Shown here: one piece after another, positions 23,895 to 32,446 of the stretch
Numbering within the stretch: position 1 is the first letter of the stretch
Layout: each line of letters opens with the position of its first letter
NCBI RefSeq assembly: GCF_030733385.1
Contig: NZ_JASHJC010000025.1
Coordinates: 1 to 32,639, forward strand
From: Roseovarius sp. MMSF_3359
GTDB taxonomy: Bacteria > Pseudomonadota > Alphaproteobacteria > Rhodobacterales > Rhodobacteraceae
Length of the DNA: 32,639 bases
Direction of reading: 5' to 3'
The notes under the pieces: generated by a model
What the model saw: only the letters and a program-made list of their open reading frames with translations
Told to the model about the DNA's origin: nothing
Database searches by the model: none
Translations under genes and position numbers: made by a program

Positions 23895-24854
23895 TCAGAG
23901 CCCTTCAAGAAGCTCCGCCAGGGTTTCCTGACGCGCGGCCCACATGGCCTGCACCTCTTCGCGGGTCATGATGTGCATGGGCGATCCGCCCGCCTTCATC
24001 TTCTTGGCGACGCGCGCATTGGCGAACATCTCCGGTACTGTGGCGGCCAGCTTGTCGATCACCTCCTGCGGGGTGCCTTTGGGCACCATGATGCCGCGGA
24101 AATTGACACTTGCATTGTCGATATCCATGCCCTGCTCTTTCATCGTGGGGACATCGGGCAGGAACTCGTTGCGCTCAAGATCGAACACACCGAGGATTTT
24201 GACATTGCCCGCCTCCTGCGCGCGGAACGCATCGGAGAGGTTGTTGACACCGGCCATCACTTCGCCCGCGATCACGGCCTTCATCGCCGCAGCACCGCCG
24301 CCCTTGGTCGGGATATAGGCCAGTTTCACACCCGCCGCCTTTTCAAGCTGCAACGCCGCGATATGGTGTCCCACGAAGAGGCCCGCGCCGGAAAATGTCA
24401 GCTTGCCCGGGTTCTCCTTGGCAAAGGCCAGCACGTCCTCCATCGAGTTCATCTCGCTGTCGGCAGCCACGACGAAAACGGCCGGATCGGCGCCCCAGTT
24501 GGCGATAGGCTCAAAACTGTCGGCGGAATATTCGACGCCGCCCTTAATCGACTGCGCGATGAAATGCGGGATGTTGTAGGCCGCGAGCGTGTAGCCATCG
24601 CTTTCGGCCTGGGTCGCGAACCAGTTCCAGCCCACGCGCCCACCGGCGCCCGGCTTGTTGATGATCGCGATGGGCATGCCAAGCGCATCCTCGTTGCCTG
24701 CGGTCATGGTCACGATCCGCGCCTGAAAATCGGTCGCGCCACCCGCGCCGTAGCTGACCATCATCATGATCGGCCTGTCCGGGTAATCCTGCGCCTGCGC
24801 GCCGCCCGTTAGGGCCATCAGGGCCATTGCGACCCCTGCCAGTAGTTTTTTCAT
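23895..24854 (-). CDS. tctC: TTT transporter periplasmic solute-binding protein (TctC/Bug family)
   Basis: The 319-residue protein starts with a signal peptide (MKKLLAGVAMALMALTGG, cleavage after AQA at about 21). It continues with the TctC family opening DYPDRPI and V-x-YGAGGATD, the loop that binds the substrate carboxylate. It captures an organic acid in the periplasm and delivers it to the TctA-TctB membrane complex, driven by an ion gradient. GGGAGG precedes the ATG. In this operon the natural ligand is probably the same acid that the ligase activates, with sulfoacetate the best candidate. It is the third gene after tctA and tctB, an order common for this transporter type. Confidence 0.92.
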   Translation of the reverse strand: MKKLLAGVAMALMALTGGAQAQDYPDRPIMMMVSYGAGGATDFQARIVTMTAGNEDALGMPIAIINKPGAGGRVGWNWFATQAESDGYTLAAYNIPHFIAQSIKGGVEYSADSFEPIANWGADPAVFVVAADSEMNSMEDVLAFAKENPGKLTFSGAGLFVGHHIAALQLEKAAGVKLAYIPTKGGGAAAMKAVIAGEVMAGVNNLSDAFRAQEAGNVKILGVFDLERNEFLPDVPTMKEQGMDIDNASVNFRGIMVPKGTPQEVIDKLAATVPEMFANARVAKKMKAGGSPMHIMTREEVQAMWAARQETLAELLEGL

Positions 24855-24893
24855 TGTCGTTTCCTCCCTTGGAACTCTGGTGTTGTTGGTTGT

Positions 24894-25349
24894 TCAGAAC
24901 AGTATTTCACGCGGCGTATAGACCTTGAGCAGCAGGCCAAAGACGCCATACATCACGGCGATGAAACAGGCGGTGATGATCGCCCTTTTGATCCAGGTTT
25001 TCGCCTCATTATGCGGCGCCGGATCGTAAAGCGACAACAAGACGAAAAAAGCCAGTGTCGTGGCAGTGTAGAACCCCAGCGCCTTGGCCAGCCAGAAGAC
25101 GTAGATCAGCGAAACGATCAGGCCCGGCGCGAGGTTCAACGCCATCGTGCGCGACACGCCGCTGCCGACCTTGGACCAGCCCAGAAGCGCCTTGACGAAG
25201 GTCCAGCCCGCAAGCGCCACGAAGGCGGCAGAGATCAGGCGCGGGAAAAGGAAGGCCTCGGCCGGCTGTTGGGTGAAGCTCACCCAGGCGATCCAGCAGC
25301 CGACGGCGAAGACAATCCCCGAGGGGACGATATGCTGGGCGCGGCTCAT
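24894..25349 (-). CDS. tctB: TTT transporter small membrane subunit (TctB family)
   Basis: The 151-residue protein has four membrane segments (about residues 7-27, 34-55, 74-105 and 122-145) and the size and hydrophobic pattern of TctB, the small integral subunit of tripartite tricarboxylate transporters. The reading frame is open far upstream (to 25754), but that part lies over tctA in another frame. The ATG at 25349 (MSRAQHIVPSG) overlaps the tctA stop as ATGA, which fixes the start and indicates coupled translation. It works with TctA and the periplasmic TctC. Confidence 0.9.
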   Translation of the reverse strand: MSRAQHIVPSGIVFAVGCWIAWVSFTQQPAEAFLFPRLISAAFVALAGWTFVKALLGWSKVGSGVSRTMALNLAPGLIVSLIYVFWLAKALGFYTATTLAFFVLLSLYDPAPHNEAKTWIKRAIITACFIAVMYGVFGLLLKVYTPREILF

Positions 25350-26854
25350 GCGGTCACCTCCGCGTTCTGCGCCCGGTTTTGCCGCAGCTCCATCACCACG
25401 GAATAGGCGATGGAGGCGATCACGATGGCGATCAACACGAGGTTCAGCGCACCGCCCAGGAAATAGGTGCCCATGCCGTCGGTCGCGTTGGCGATCATCG
25501 AGCCTTGGATGAAGTTCGCTTCGGCAATCGGGCCGAGGATCAGGCCCAGCACCAGAGGCGCGGCAGAAAACCCGAAACGTTCCAGGAAGAACATCATCAC
25601 GCCAAGCGAGGCCATGACATAAACATCGCCCATCGAGCTTTGCACCGAATAAGCGCCGAAGACCGACAGACCCAGCACGACGGCGGCCATCACGCATTGC
25701 GGCACCTGCGCCACCTTGGCCGCGAGACCCGCCACGTAGAGGCCGAAGAGGCACATCAGCACCTGCCCGATCAGCATCGAGTTGATGAAGGTCCAGGCCA
25801 CGTCGGGGTGGTTGTCGAAAAGATCCGTGCCGGGGAAGATCCCGTGGATCAGCAAGCCGCCCAAGAGCACGGCGGCGGTGGGCGATCCGGGGATCGACAG
25901 GGTCAGGAGCGGCACGAGACTTGGTCCCACCATGGCATTGTTGGCGCTTTCGGCGGCAATCACACCCTCGGAATGGCCAGTGCCGAATTTCTCACGCTCC
26001 GAGCTGAATTTCTTGGTCTGGTCATAGGCCACAAGCCCGGCGATCTGCCCGCCCACACCGGGGATCAGACCGATGATCGAGCCGACCGAAGTGCCAATCG
26101 CCATCGCGCGCTTGCGGCTGAAAAGCTCGCGGACCGCGTCGCCGATCGCGTGTTTCTTGACCTCGATCACCTCGATATTGTCGTTGCGCCGCCCCTTGGC
26201 GAACATGGTCAGCACCTGCGGGATGGCGAAAAGGCCGATGAGCGCCGCGATGATGTTGATCCCGCCGCCAAGCGAGGGGTGGAAGATAAACCGCTGCGCG
26301 CCCATGATGTCATCGAAGCCGATGGTTGCGAGCCAAAGGCCGATACAGCCGGACAGGAGCCCCTTGACCACCGAGGCGCTGTCGAGCGAGCCGATGATCG
26401 TCACCCCCAGAATGGCCAGCCAGAAGAGATGCGAAGGCCCGAATGCCAGCGCCCATTTGGCCAGAAGTGGCGTCAGGAAAATCAGCAGGAGCACCCCGAA
26501 AATGCCCCCTACGGCGGAGGCCAGGAACGAAAGCTGCAGTGCACGTGCGCCCTCGCCCTTTTTCGCCATGGTATGGCCGTCGAGCGTGGTCGCGATATTC
26601 GCAGGCGCGCCCGGAATTTTCAGCAGGATCGCACTGACCGCGCCACCCGCCACGGTCGAGGTGTAAGCCGCCCCCAGCAGGATCAGCCCCTGCACCGCTT
26701 CAAGATGAAATGTAAACGGGATCAGAAGCGCCACTGCCATGGTCGGCGACAAGCCCGGTGTCGCCCCCAGGATCAGCCCGCCAATCGTCCCCACCAGCAG
26801 AAGCAGGAAAGAGATCGGCGCAAAGACGTCACCGAAGTAATAGATGAATTCCAC
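25346..26854 (-). CDS. tctA: TTT transporter large membrane subunit (TctA family)
   Basis: The 502-residue protein carries around 11-12 membrane helices and the TctA hallmark near its N-terminus: LVGTIGGLILGATPGLSP, then TMAVALLIPFTF. A second glycine-rich signature, GLIPGVGGQIAG, lies in the middle, consistent with the family's repeated halves. The frame is open to a TTG at 26899, but the GTG at 26854 has GGGAGGGG eight bases upstream and begins VEFIYYFGDVF, which aligns better with family N-termini. It is the first gene of the minus-strand operon and is divergent from the LacI-type regulator, separated by 110 bases. Confidence 0.93.
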   Translation of the reverse strand: MEFIYYFGDVFAPISFLLLLVGTIGGLILGATPGLSPTMAVALLIPFTFHLEAVQGLILLGAAYTSTVAGGAVSAILLKIPGAPANIATTLDGHTMAKKGEGARALQLSFLASAVGGIFGVLLLIFLTPLLAKWALAFGPSHLFWLAILGVTIIGSLDSASVVKGLLSGCIGLWLATIGFDDIMGAQRFIFHPSLGGGINIIAALIGLFAIPQVLTMFAKGRRNDNIEVIEVKKHAIGDAVRELFSRKRAMAIGTSVGSIIGLIPGVGGQIAGLVAYDQTKKFSSEREKFGTGHSEGVIAAESANNAMVGPSLVPLLTLSIPGSPTAAVLLGGLLIHGIFPGTDLFDNHPDVAWTFINSMLIGQVLMCLFGLYVAGLAAKVAQVPQCVMAAVVLGLSVFGAYSVQSSMGDVYVMASLGVMMFFLERFGFSAAPLVLGLILGPIAEANFIQGSMIANATDGMGTYFLGGALNLVLIAIVIASIAYSVVMELRQNRAQNAEVTA

Positions 26855-26913
26855 CTGTGGCCCCTCCCGGTCACTGACGGCGTTCTCGCCAATTGACAAA
26901 TCAGGGTAGGCAA

Positions 26914-26939
26914 TGAAAATAGTATTGCAAATGTTTTCA
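26914..26939. promoter_or_regulatory. Candidate operator/promoter between tctA and the LacI-type regulator
   Basis: The divergent spacer contains an outer inverted repeat TGAAAA (26914-26919) and TTTTCA (26934-26939), and an imperfect LacI-type palindrome TGCAAATGTTTTCA (26926-26939). On the minus strand TTGCAA and TACCCT are spaced by 17 bases, a weak promoter match for tctA. On the plus strand TTGACA at 26893-26898 could be a -35 element for the regulator. A site here would let the regulator control both directions. Confidence 0.4.
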
Positions 26940-26964
26940 TAAAAAACGTCGAAACGACCTTTAG

Positions 26965-27987
26965 ATGATTGATAAAAAACGGCAAAAATCGGATATCATA
27001 GACGTCGCCAAGGCGGCGCGCGTGTCGCCCTCGACGGTCTCGCGCAGTTTCAATCACCCCGAAATGGTCAATCCGGCGACTCGGAAAAAGATCAACCGGG
27101 CGGTCGAGAGATTGGGATACATCCGCAATCGCGCGGCCCAGACCATGCACGGACGGCGCAGCGGCACCATCGGCCTGATCGTGCCGACCATCAATCACAC
27201 GATCTTTTCGGAGGTGATCCAGGCCTTTTCCGATGCGATCGACGCCGCGGGGTTCACCCTTCTGATCACCTCGCATGGCTATGACCTCGACCGCGAATAT
27301 GCGATGCTCCGCAAACTCCTGGAACACCGCGTGGATGGCGTGGCGCTCATCGGGCTGGAACATACGACCGCCAGTTTCAACCTGATCGAACAGCAAGGCA
27401 TTCCCGCCATTGCCATCTGGAACCACAGCGACCAATCGCCGATGTCCTGCGTCGGTGCGGACAATCTCGAAGCCGGGCGGATGGCCGCAGAACATCTGCT
27501 CTCGCTTGGCCATCGCGACATCGGCCTGATCTTTCCGCAGACCATCGGCAACGACCGCGCCCGCGAGCGGCTCCAGGGGGCGGTGGCCGCCCTTGAAAGC
27601 CACTGTGTGACGATCCCCGACCATTGGCGGTCCGAGGCCCCCTATTCCATCGCCCAGGCCAAACGCGCCACGCTGGATCTGCTCGCGCGCGCGCCGCGCC
27701 CCTCGGCGCTTCTCTGTGGCAACGACGTCATTGCGCAGGGTGCGCTCTACGGCGCGCAAAAGGCGGGTTTCGACGTGCCAAGGGATATGTCGATCATCGG
27801 CATCGGTGATTTCAAGGGATCAGAGGACCTTGAACCGGGCCTCACGACGATCCGTATTCCCGCCCATGATATCGGCACCATCGCGGGTGAAAACTTCACC
27901 CAGATGATCACTTCGGGTGGTGCCGAAACACTGCGCCTGAAGTGCGATCTTGCCTGTGTCATTCGCGGCACAACCGCGCCAAGGTGA
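26965..27987 (+). CDS. LacI-family transcriptional regulator
   Basis: The 340-residue protein has the LacI N-terminal helix-turn-helix (residues 10-31, DIIDVAKAARVSPSTVSRSF), the hinge helix region with RNRAAQTM (about 54-61), and a periplasmic-binding-protein-like sensor domain opening with GTIGLIVPTINHTIFSEV. C-terminal blocks SALLCGNDVIAQGAL and MSIIGIGDF are standard. It is divergent from the transporter-dehydrogenase-ligase operon and probably represses it until the transported acid or a metabolite binds. In position it corresponds to sauR, which is divergent from sauSTU in Cupriavidus necator. The gene symbol is left blank because the effector is not known. Confidence 0.9.
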   Translation: MIDKKRQKSDIIDVAKAARVSPSTVSRSFNHPEMVNPATRKKINRAVERLGYIRNRAAQTMHGRRSGTIGLIVPTINHTIFSEVIQAFSDAIDAAGFTLLITSHGYDLDREYAMLRKLLEHRVDGVALIGLEHTTASFNLIEQQGIPAIAIWNHSDQSPMSCVGADNLEAGRMAAEHLLSLGHRDIGLIFPQTIGNDRARERLQGAVAALESHCVTIPDHWRSEAPYSIAQAKRATLDLLARAPRPSALLCGNDVIAQGALYGAQKAGFDVPRDMSIIGIGDFKGSEDLEPGLTTIRIPAHDIGTIAGENFTQMITSGGAETLRLKCDLACVIRGTTAPR

Positions 27988-28054
27988 TGGAAAACCGCGC
28001 CAAAACTTCCGTAACCATCGGATTTATCGACATTTTATTCCTCATGATGCGTTG

Positions 28055-28069
28055 GCGACACGCTGTCGC
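28055..28069. promoter_or_regulatory. Inverted repeat upstream of the DMT permease pair
   Basis: GCGACA-CGC-TGTCGC is a perfect six-base inverted repeat 91 bases before the first permease ATG and 67 bases after the LacI-type gene. It may be an operator for the permeases or a terminator stem for the regulator gene; no T-run follows. Confidence 0.3.
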
Positions 28070-28160
28070 AAACAAGCGAGACACCGGCCGCTGTCCACGA
28101 CAGGGTTGATATTAACGGGCGCCCATTGCGTGACCCGTCCCCAACAATTCGGATTTCAAG

Positions 28161-29189
28161 ATGTCCACCACCGCACCGGATACATCATCCGCGCAGTCGC
28201 GCAACATGCATGGCCTTGTCTGCATTGAATTCGGCATGCTGTTTTTCGTGGTGCAGGACGCGATGATGAAATCGCTGCTCGAGACCTATCCGGTCTGGAT
28301 GCTGATCTGTATCCGCTCCTGCGTTGCCTTACTGATGCTGGTGCCGCTGATCGTGGTGTTGGGCGGGCCGCACCGGCTGCTCACGCCGCTCTGGCCATTG
28401 CACCTGCTGCGCGCGGCCCTCTTCGCCCTAGGATTTTCGCTGTTCTACGCGGCCTTCCCCTTCATGGGGCTGGCCGAGGTCACCACGATCTTCTTCTCGG
28501 CGCCGCTGATCACCGCCTTGCTGGCGGCGCTGATGCTCAAGGAAACCATCGGCATCCACAGGATCGGCGCGCTCGTGGTGGGCTTTGTCGGTGTCATCAT
28601 CGCGATGAACCCGACGGGCGACAATTTCACCTGGGTGGCGATCCTGCCGCTCCTCTGCGCTGTGGCCTATGCACTTGGTCAGATTCTCGCGCGGTTTATC
28701 GGCGACCGGGATTCGACGCTGACGCTGGGGCTCTATACTCTGGCGCCTGCCGCGCCGCTCATCCTTGTCATGGGCTGGTCGCTGAACCAAATCGTCGATA
28801 TCGGCCCCGAGTTCCAGCACCTGCGATGGGATTTCCCCGTCGAGGCGCTTGGCGACATGCCCCGGCTTGTCCTACTGGGGGCGGTCGGCATGGCGGGCTA
28901 TCTGCTCATATCGCGAGCCTACCAGGTCGCCAATGCCAGCTTCGTTGCGCCTTTCGACTATACCTATCTACCAATCGCCGTGGTCCTCGCCTATGTGCTT
29001 TGGGATGAGGTGCCGCCGGCGGCCACCCTGATCGGGATGGGATTGATCATCCTCAGCGGGCTTTACCTTGGCTACCGCGAACTCCGGGCCGCGCGCCACA
29101 GCGACGAACCGCCAATCGTGGCCGAGACCGCATTTGCCCCCGGCAACCCGCTGACGCCGCAAAGCGTTGATGAGGATTCGCCCCTATGA
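28161..29189 (+). CDS. DMT/EamA-family permease (first of a pair)
   Basis: The 342-residue protein has ten predicted membrane helices in two repeated EamA domains. A short polar N-terminus precedes the first helix (MHGLVCIEFGMLFFVV), and a 40-residue polar tail follows the last one. Conserved-looking segments are TIFFSAPLITALLAALMLKE at the end of the first repeat and the matching ISRAYQVANASFVAPFDY in the second. DMT carriers usually export or import amino acids, nucleobases, amines or other small metabolites. Its stop overlaps the next permease start (ATGA), so both are made together and could form a heteromer. The substrate cannot be told. Confidence 0.88.
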   Translation: MSTTAPDTSSAQSRNMHGLVCIEFGMLFFVVQDAMMKSLLETYPVWMLICIRSCVALLMLVPLIVVLGGPHRLLTPLWPLHLLRAALFALGFSLFYAAFPFMGLAEVTTIFFSAPLITALLAALMLKETIGIHRIGALVVGFVGVIIAMNPTGDNFTWVAILPLLCAVAYALGQILARFIGDRDSTLTLGLYTLAPAAPLILVMGWSLNQIVDIGPEFQHLRWDFPVEALGDMPRLVLLGAVGMAGYLLISRAYQVANASFVAPFDYTYLPIAVVLAYVLWDEVPPAATLIGMGLIILSGLYLGYRELRAARHSDEPPIVAETAFAPGNPLTPQSVDEDSPL

Positions 29190-30094
29190 GCACGGCCACC
29201 CATATCGCCCCGTCACGGGATACGCGCGGGGTCCTGCTCGTCTTCGGCGCGGGGGTCTTGTGGTCAACCATCGGGCTCTTCGTGCGGCTGATCGACGATG
29301 CCGTGGTCTGGCAAATCCTGCTCTACCGGTCGATCGTTCTGTCGGCCTTCCTCTTCGTCGTGATCCGCTGGCGCACCGGCGAAAGCCCGTTCCGCCGTTG
29401 CCGTGAGATCGGCCTGCCCGGGGTCATTGGCGCGCTTGCCCTCGTCGCGGCCTATACCGGGGGCATCTACGCCATTCAGGCGACATCGGTGGCCAATGCG
29501 ATGGTCCTCTTTGCTTCGGCCCCGTTCATGGCGGCCCTGCTGGGCATGGTCATCCTGAAAGAGCCGGTCCGGGTACATACCTGGATCGCGATGGGCGTGG
29601 CTTGTCTCGGCATCGGCATCATGGTCTGGGACAAATCCGGCGGCGGCGCCATGGCGGGCAACCTCGCCGCGCTCGGCTCAGCCCTGGGGTTCGCGGTCTT
29701 CACGATCACCCTTCGGTGGGGCAAATCGGGAGAGATGCTCCCTGCGGTCTTCATGTCCGGCCTTTTCGCCATCGTGATCATGGGTGGTATCTGCCTCCTT
29801 CTGGGCCTGCCGCTTGTCCTGAGCGCCCATGACGGTGCAATCGCCGGCAGCATGGGCATCTTTCAGGTGGGCGCGGGCCTCGTGCTCTACACGATCGGAT
29901 CGAAGACCGTCCCGGCGGCGGAACTCACCCTCCTCTCGCTGGCCGAGGTGGTCCTGGCGCCGTTCTGGGTCTGGCTGGCTATGGGCGAGGTTCCGACGCA
30001 GAACACCCTCATCGGCGGCGCGGTCCTGCTTTGCGCCATCGCCGGTAACGCGATGCGGGGCGGGCGTCGGAAACCGCCCATATCGACCCCGTGA
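29186..30094 (+). CDS. DMT/EamA-family permease (second of a pair)
   Basis: The 302-residue protein is a ten-helix EamA permease with its two repeats meeting around residue 150. Characteristic segments are GVLWSTIGLFVRL at the first helix, SVANAMVLFASAPFMAALLG closing the first repeat, and GSKTVPAAELTLLSLAEVVLAPFW near the end of the second. It differs clearly from its partner upstream, so the two are not a recent tandem duplication. The ATG overlaps the preceding stop. Its 3' end faces the acyl-CoA ligase on the other strand, with 12 bases between the stops. Confidence 0.88.
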   Translation: MSTATHIAPSRDTRGVLLVFGAGVLWSTIGLFVRLIDDAVVWQILLYRSIVLSAFLFVVIRWRTGESPFRRCREIGLPGVIGALALVAAYTGGIYAIQATSVANAMVLFASAPFMAALLGMVILKEPVRVHTWIAMGVACLGIGIMVWDKSGGGAMAGNLAALGSALGFAVFTITLRWGKSGEMLPAVFMSGLFAIVIMGGICLLLGLPLVLSAHDGAIAGSMGIFQVGAGLVLYTIGSKTVPAAELTLLSLAEVVLAPFWVWLAMGEVPTQNTLIGGAVLLCAIAGNAMRGGRRKPPISTP

Positions 30095-30106
30095 CGCGTT
30101 GCTTTT

Positions 30107-31621
30107 CTAGGTTTCGCTTAACATTTGCCGCAGTTCGGTCTTGAGAACCTTGCCGTAATTGTTCTTCGGCAACTCCCGCAGCGGCAGGTATCGTTTGGGT
30201 TTCTTGAACCGGGCGATTTCACTGGTGCAATGGACCTCAAGCGCGGCCTCATCGAGCGCGCCGTCCGCCACGGGGACAACGAAGGCCACGACGATCTCAC
30301 CCCATTCCGGGTCCGGCTGTCCGACGACCGAGACCTCCCGTACCGACGGATGGGTCAGAAGCACCTCTTCGACCTCGCGGGGATAGATGTTCGACCCGCC
30401 GGAAATGATCACGTCCTTGGACCGGTCCTGCAACGTGACATACCCGTCCGCGTCCATGCGCCCAACATCCCCGGTCATCAACCAGCCATCTACCAGCGTC
30501 TTCTCCGTGGCCTCGGGGTTCTGCCAATACCCCGGCATGACGGCGGCACCGCGCACCATGATCTCGCCCACCTCGCCCGCAGGCAGCGGGGCACCATCGG
30601 ACCCGCCGATCTGCACCTCGACCAGCGATTGCGCGCGCCCGACGGAGTTCAGCCGTTCGCGCCAGCGGGGGTGGTTACGGTCGGCCACTTCATCACGACC
30701 CAGGGCAGTGATGCACATCGGGCTTTCACCCTGGCCATAGACCTGCATGAAGATAGGGCCGAAATGATCCACGGCTTCGACGATATCGGCCTCGTACATC
30801 GGGCCGCCCGCATAGATCACGCTGCGCAACCCCTCACCGGTCTCGCCGGAGGTTTTGGCCGCGAGGGTCAGACGTTTGACCATGGTGGGCGCGGCGAACA
30901 TATGCGCCCGCCCGAAATGCCGGGCCAGATCGAAAATCTCCGCCGGGTCAAACCCGCCCGAGGCCGGGCAGACATGGCGCGCACCCGTCAACACATGCAT
31001 CAGGGCATATAGACCCGCACCATGGCTCATCGGCGCGGCATAGATCGCCGAATCCGCGGCACTGACGTGATCGACGTCGGTAAAGTAGCACATGGTCATC
31101 GCCATCAGCATGCCATGGGTGATCATCACCCCCTTGGGCCGCCCGGTTGTCCCGGAGGTATAGAAGAGCCAGGCGAGGTCATCCGCCCCGCGATGGATCA
31201 CATCTGCCAGAGGCGCTGCCGCCCCGATCCCGGTGGTGTCGTCGGCAATGTCGATCAACCGCGCAGGCGTCTCCGCCTCGGCCAGGGCGGTTGCCAGATC
31301 GGGCGTGACAAGACACATCGACGCGCCTGCGTTTTCGAGGATCCACGCGGCCTCGCGCCCGTGCAGCTTGGCATTGATCGGCACCGCCGCGGCCCCGGCG
31401 GACCAGATGCCGAAAAGCGCGATGAGGAACTCCGGACAATTGCGCATGAAAATCCCGACCCGGTCCCCGGGCCTGACCCCCTGCGCCACCAGCCATCCGG
31501 CAAGCTGCCCTGCCCGGTCCCTGAAGACCGCGTAGTCGGCAATGCAGCTCTGCCCGGCAAAAAGCGCCGGGTTCTGCGGGGTTGCCTGGGCGGCGCGGGT
31601 CAACCAATGTGCCAGGTTCAT
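30107..31621 (-). CDS. Acyl-CoA ligase (AMP-binding, class I adenylate-forming)
   Basis: The 504-residue enzyme is a complete ANL ligase: P-loop FYTSGTTGRPKGV (about 156-168), VYGQGESPMC in the place of the usual YG-x-TE motif, TGDVGRMDADGYV, SGGSNIYPREVEEVL, and the C-terminal catalytic Lys in NNYGKVLKTEL. It would activate a carboxylic acid to its CoA thioester. It differs from the ligase at 20930 and is not coupled to a dehydrogenase, so it is the weaker candidate for sulfoacetate activation. Divergent from it is a PAS-LuxR regulator, separated by 112 bases that contain a CGTAG-AA-CTACG palindrome. The substrate is unknown. Confidence 0.9.
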   Translation of the reverse strand: MNLAHWLTRAAQATPQNPALFAGQSCIADYAVFRDRAGQLAGWLVAQGVRPGDRVGIFMRNCPEFLIALFGIWSAGAAAVPINAKLHGREAAWILENAGASMCLVTPDLATALAEAETPARLIDIADDTTGIGAAAPLADVIHRGADDLAWLFYTSGTTGRPKGVMITHGMLMAMTMCYFTDVDHVSAADSAIYAAPMSHGAGLYALMHVLTGARHVCPASGGFDPAEIFDLARHFGRAHMFAAPTMVKRLTLAAKTSGETGEGLRSVIYAGGPMYEADIVEAVDHFGPIFMQVYGQGESPMCITALGRDEVADRNHPRWRERLNSVGRAQSLVEVQIGGSDGAPLPAGEVGEIMVRGAAVMPGYWQNPEATEKTLVDGWLMTGDVGRMDADGYVTLQDRSKDVIISGGSNIYPREVEEVLLTHPSVREVSVVGQPDPEWGEIVVAFVVPVADGALDEAALEVHCTSEIARFKKPKRYLPLRELPKNNYGKVLKTELRQMLSET

Positions 31622-31679
31622 CTGCGTGACCTTTCAAAAACCTGGCCGACATCACCACTAAATCGGTCGGCAATCAATT

Positions 31680-31691
31680 CGTAGAACTACG
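31680..31691. promoter_or_regulatory. Candidate operator CGTAG-AA-CTACG
   Basis: Five-base perfect arms around AA lie between the ligase start (31621, minus) and the PAS-LuxR regulator (plus). LuxR/NarL-type regulators bind short inverted repeats of this kind, so autoregulation or control of both genes is plausible. Confidence 0.45.
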
Positions 31692-31733
31692 TGCCTGTTT
31701 GACGCCTTCTCCATCCGGTGCATAGTGCGCCCC

Positions 31734-32276
31734 ATGTCGATGAAAGACCTTGCCTTCGATCACGCGCCCGTCGGGCTTGTTATCCTGGAAAACCGGATCA
31801 TCCGTCAGTGCAACCAGACCTTTGCCACGACATTCGGCGGCACGCCCGAGGATTTCACCAACGTGCCGCTGGCCAATTTCTACATCTCGATCGAGGACTA
31901 CCGCCGCATCGGCGAGCGGGGCCTGGCGGCGATGCGCAAGACCGGTCACTACGCCGACGAGCGGGTGATGAAACGCCAGGACGGCACGTTTTTCTGGTGC
32001 CGGGTCCGGGGGCAATCGCTGACGTCCGACGATCCGTTTCGACGTGGTATCTGGTCCTTCGCGGATCTCTCCGAAGAACGTCCCATCGTTCACCTGACAC
32101 AGCGCGAACGCGAGGTGGCGATCCTGACCTGCCGGGGCAAAACGTCCAAGGAAATCGGGATCGAGCTGGGCCTCTCTTACCGCACGATCGAGGTCTATCG
32201 CGCCCGCCTTCTGGAGAAATTCCAGGCCCGCAAACTGGCTGAGCTCGTGGCAAAACTCTCGGGCATGCCGCTTTGA
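31734..32276 (+). CDS. PAS domain LuxR-type regulator
   Basis: The 180-residue protein pairs an N-terminal PAS domain (about residues 5-112, opening with FDHAPVGLVILENRIIRQCN) with a LuxR-type helix-turn-helix (about 120-175, LTQREREVAILTCRGKTSKEIG, then LGLSYRTIEVYRARLLEK, split at 142). This compact layout is common in roseobacters, where such regulators control catabolic genes. There is no receiver domain, so the PAS part senses a ligand or redox cue directly. A GTG at 31725 is in frame; the ATG at 31734 is preferred, with a third at 31740. It is divergent from the acyl-CoA ligase, a likely target. Confidence 0.87.
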   Translation: MSMKDLAFDHAPVGLVILENRIIRQCNQTFATTFGGTPEDFTNVPLANFYISIEDYRRIGERGLAAMRKTGHYADERVMKRQDGTFFWCRVRGQSLTSDDPFRRGIWSFADLSEERPIVHLTQREREVAILTCRGKTSKEIGIELGLSYRTIEVYRARLLEKFQARKLAELVAKLSGMPL

Positions 32277-32285
32277 AAATGACGC

Positions 32286-32311
32286 AGGGGAAAGAAATTC
32301 ATCTCTCCCCT
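32286..32311 (+). terminator. Weak hairpin after the PAS-LuxR gene
   Basis: AGGGGA (32286-32291) pairs with TCCCCT (32306-32311) across a 14-base loop, ten bases after the stop codon. The bases that follow (CGCAATTTC) are only mildly T-rich, so termination is uncertain. Confidence 0.3.
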
Positions 32312-32446
32312 CGCAATTTCACCCGGAATACCCCATTTTGCTAGTCAATTGCCCGCTTTTATCGCGCCACAGCATGCCTTATAAGCGGCAAAAAACAACG
32401 CGGTGCTCCGTTTCAAATCAAACACCGCAACTGGCCGAGGACCCGG

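Noticed and set aside
24894..25754. Long version of TctB starting at 25754
   Set aside because: The extra N-terminal residues are an Arg/Gly-rich out-of-frame reading of tctA; the ATGA overlap at 25346-25349 fixes the real start.
25379..26896. 505-codon open frame antisense to tctA
   Set aside because: His/Arg/Asp/Gln-rich composition typical of the complement of a GC-rich membrane-protein gene; the tctA frame has clear family signatures.
26773..27759. 328-codon minus-strand open frame over the LacI-type regulator and the start of tctA
   Set aside because: Its C-terminal end merely reads tctA codons out of frame; there is no ribosome-binding site and it opposes a clear LacI protein.
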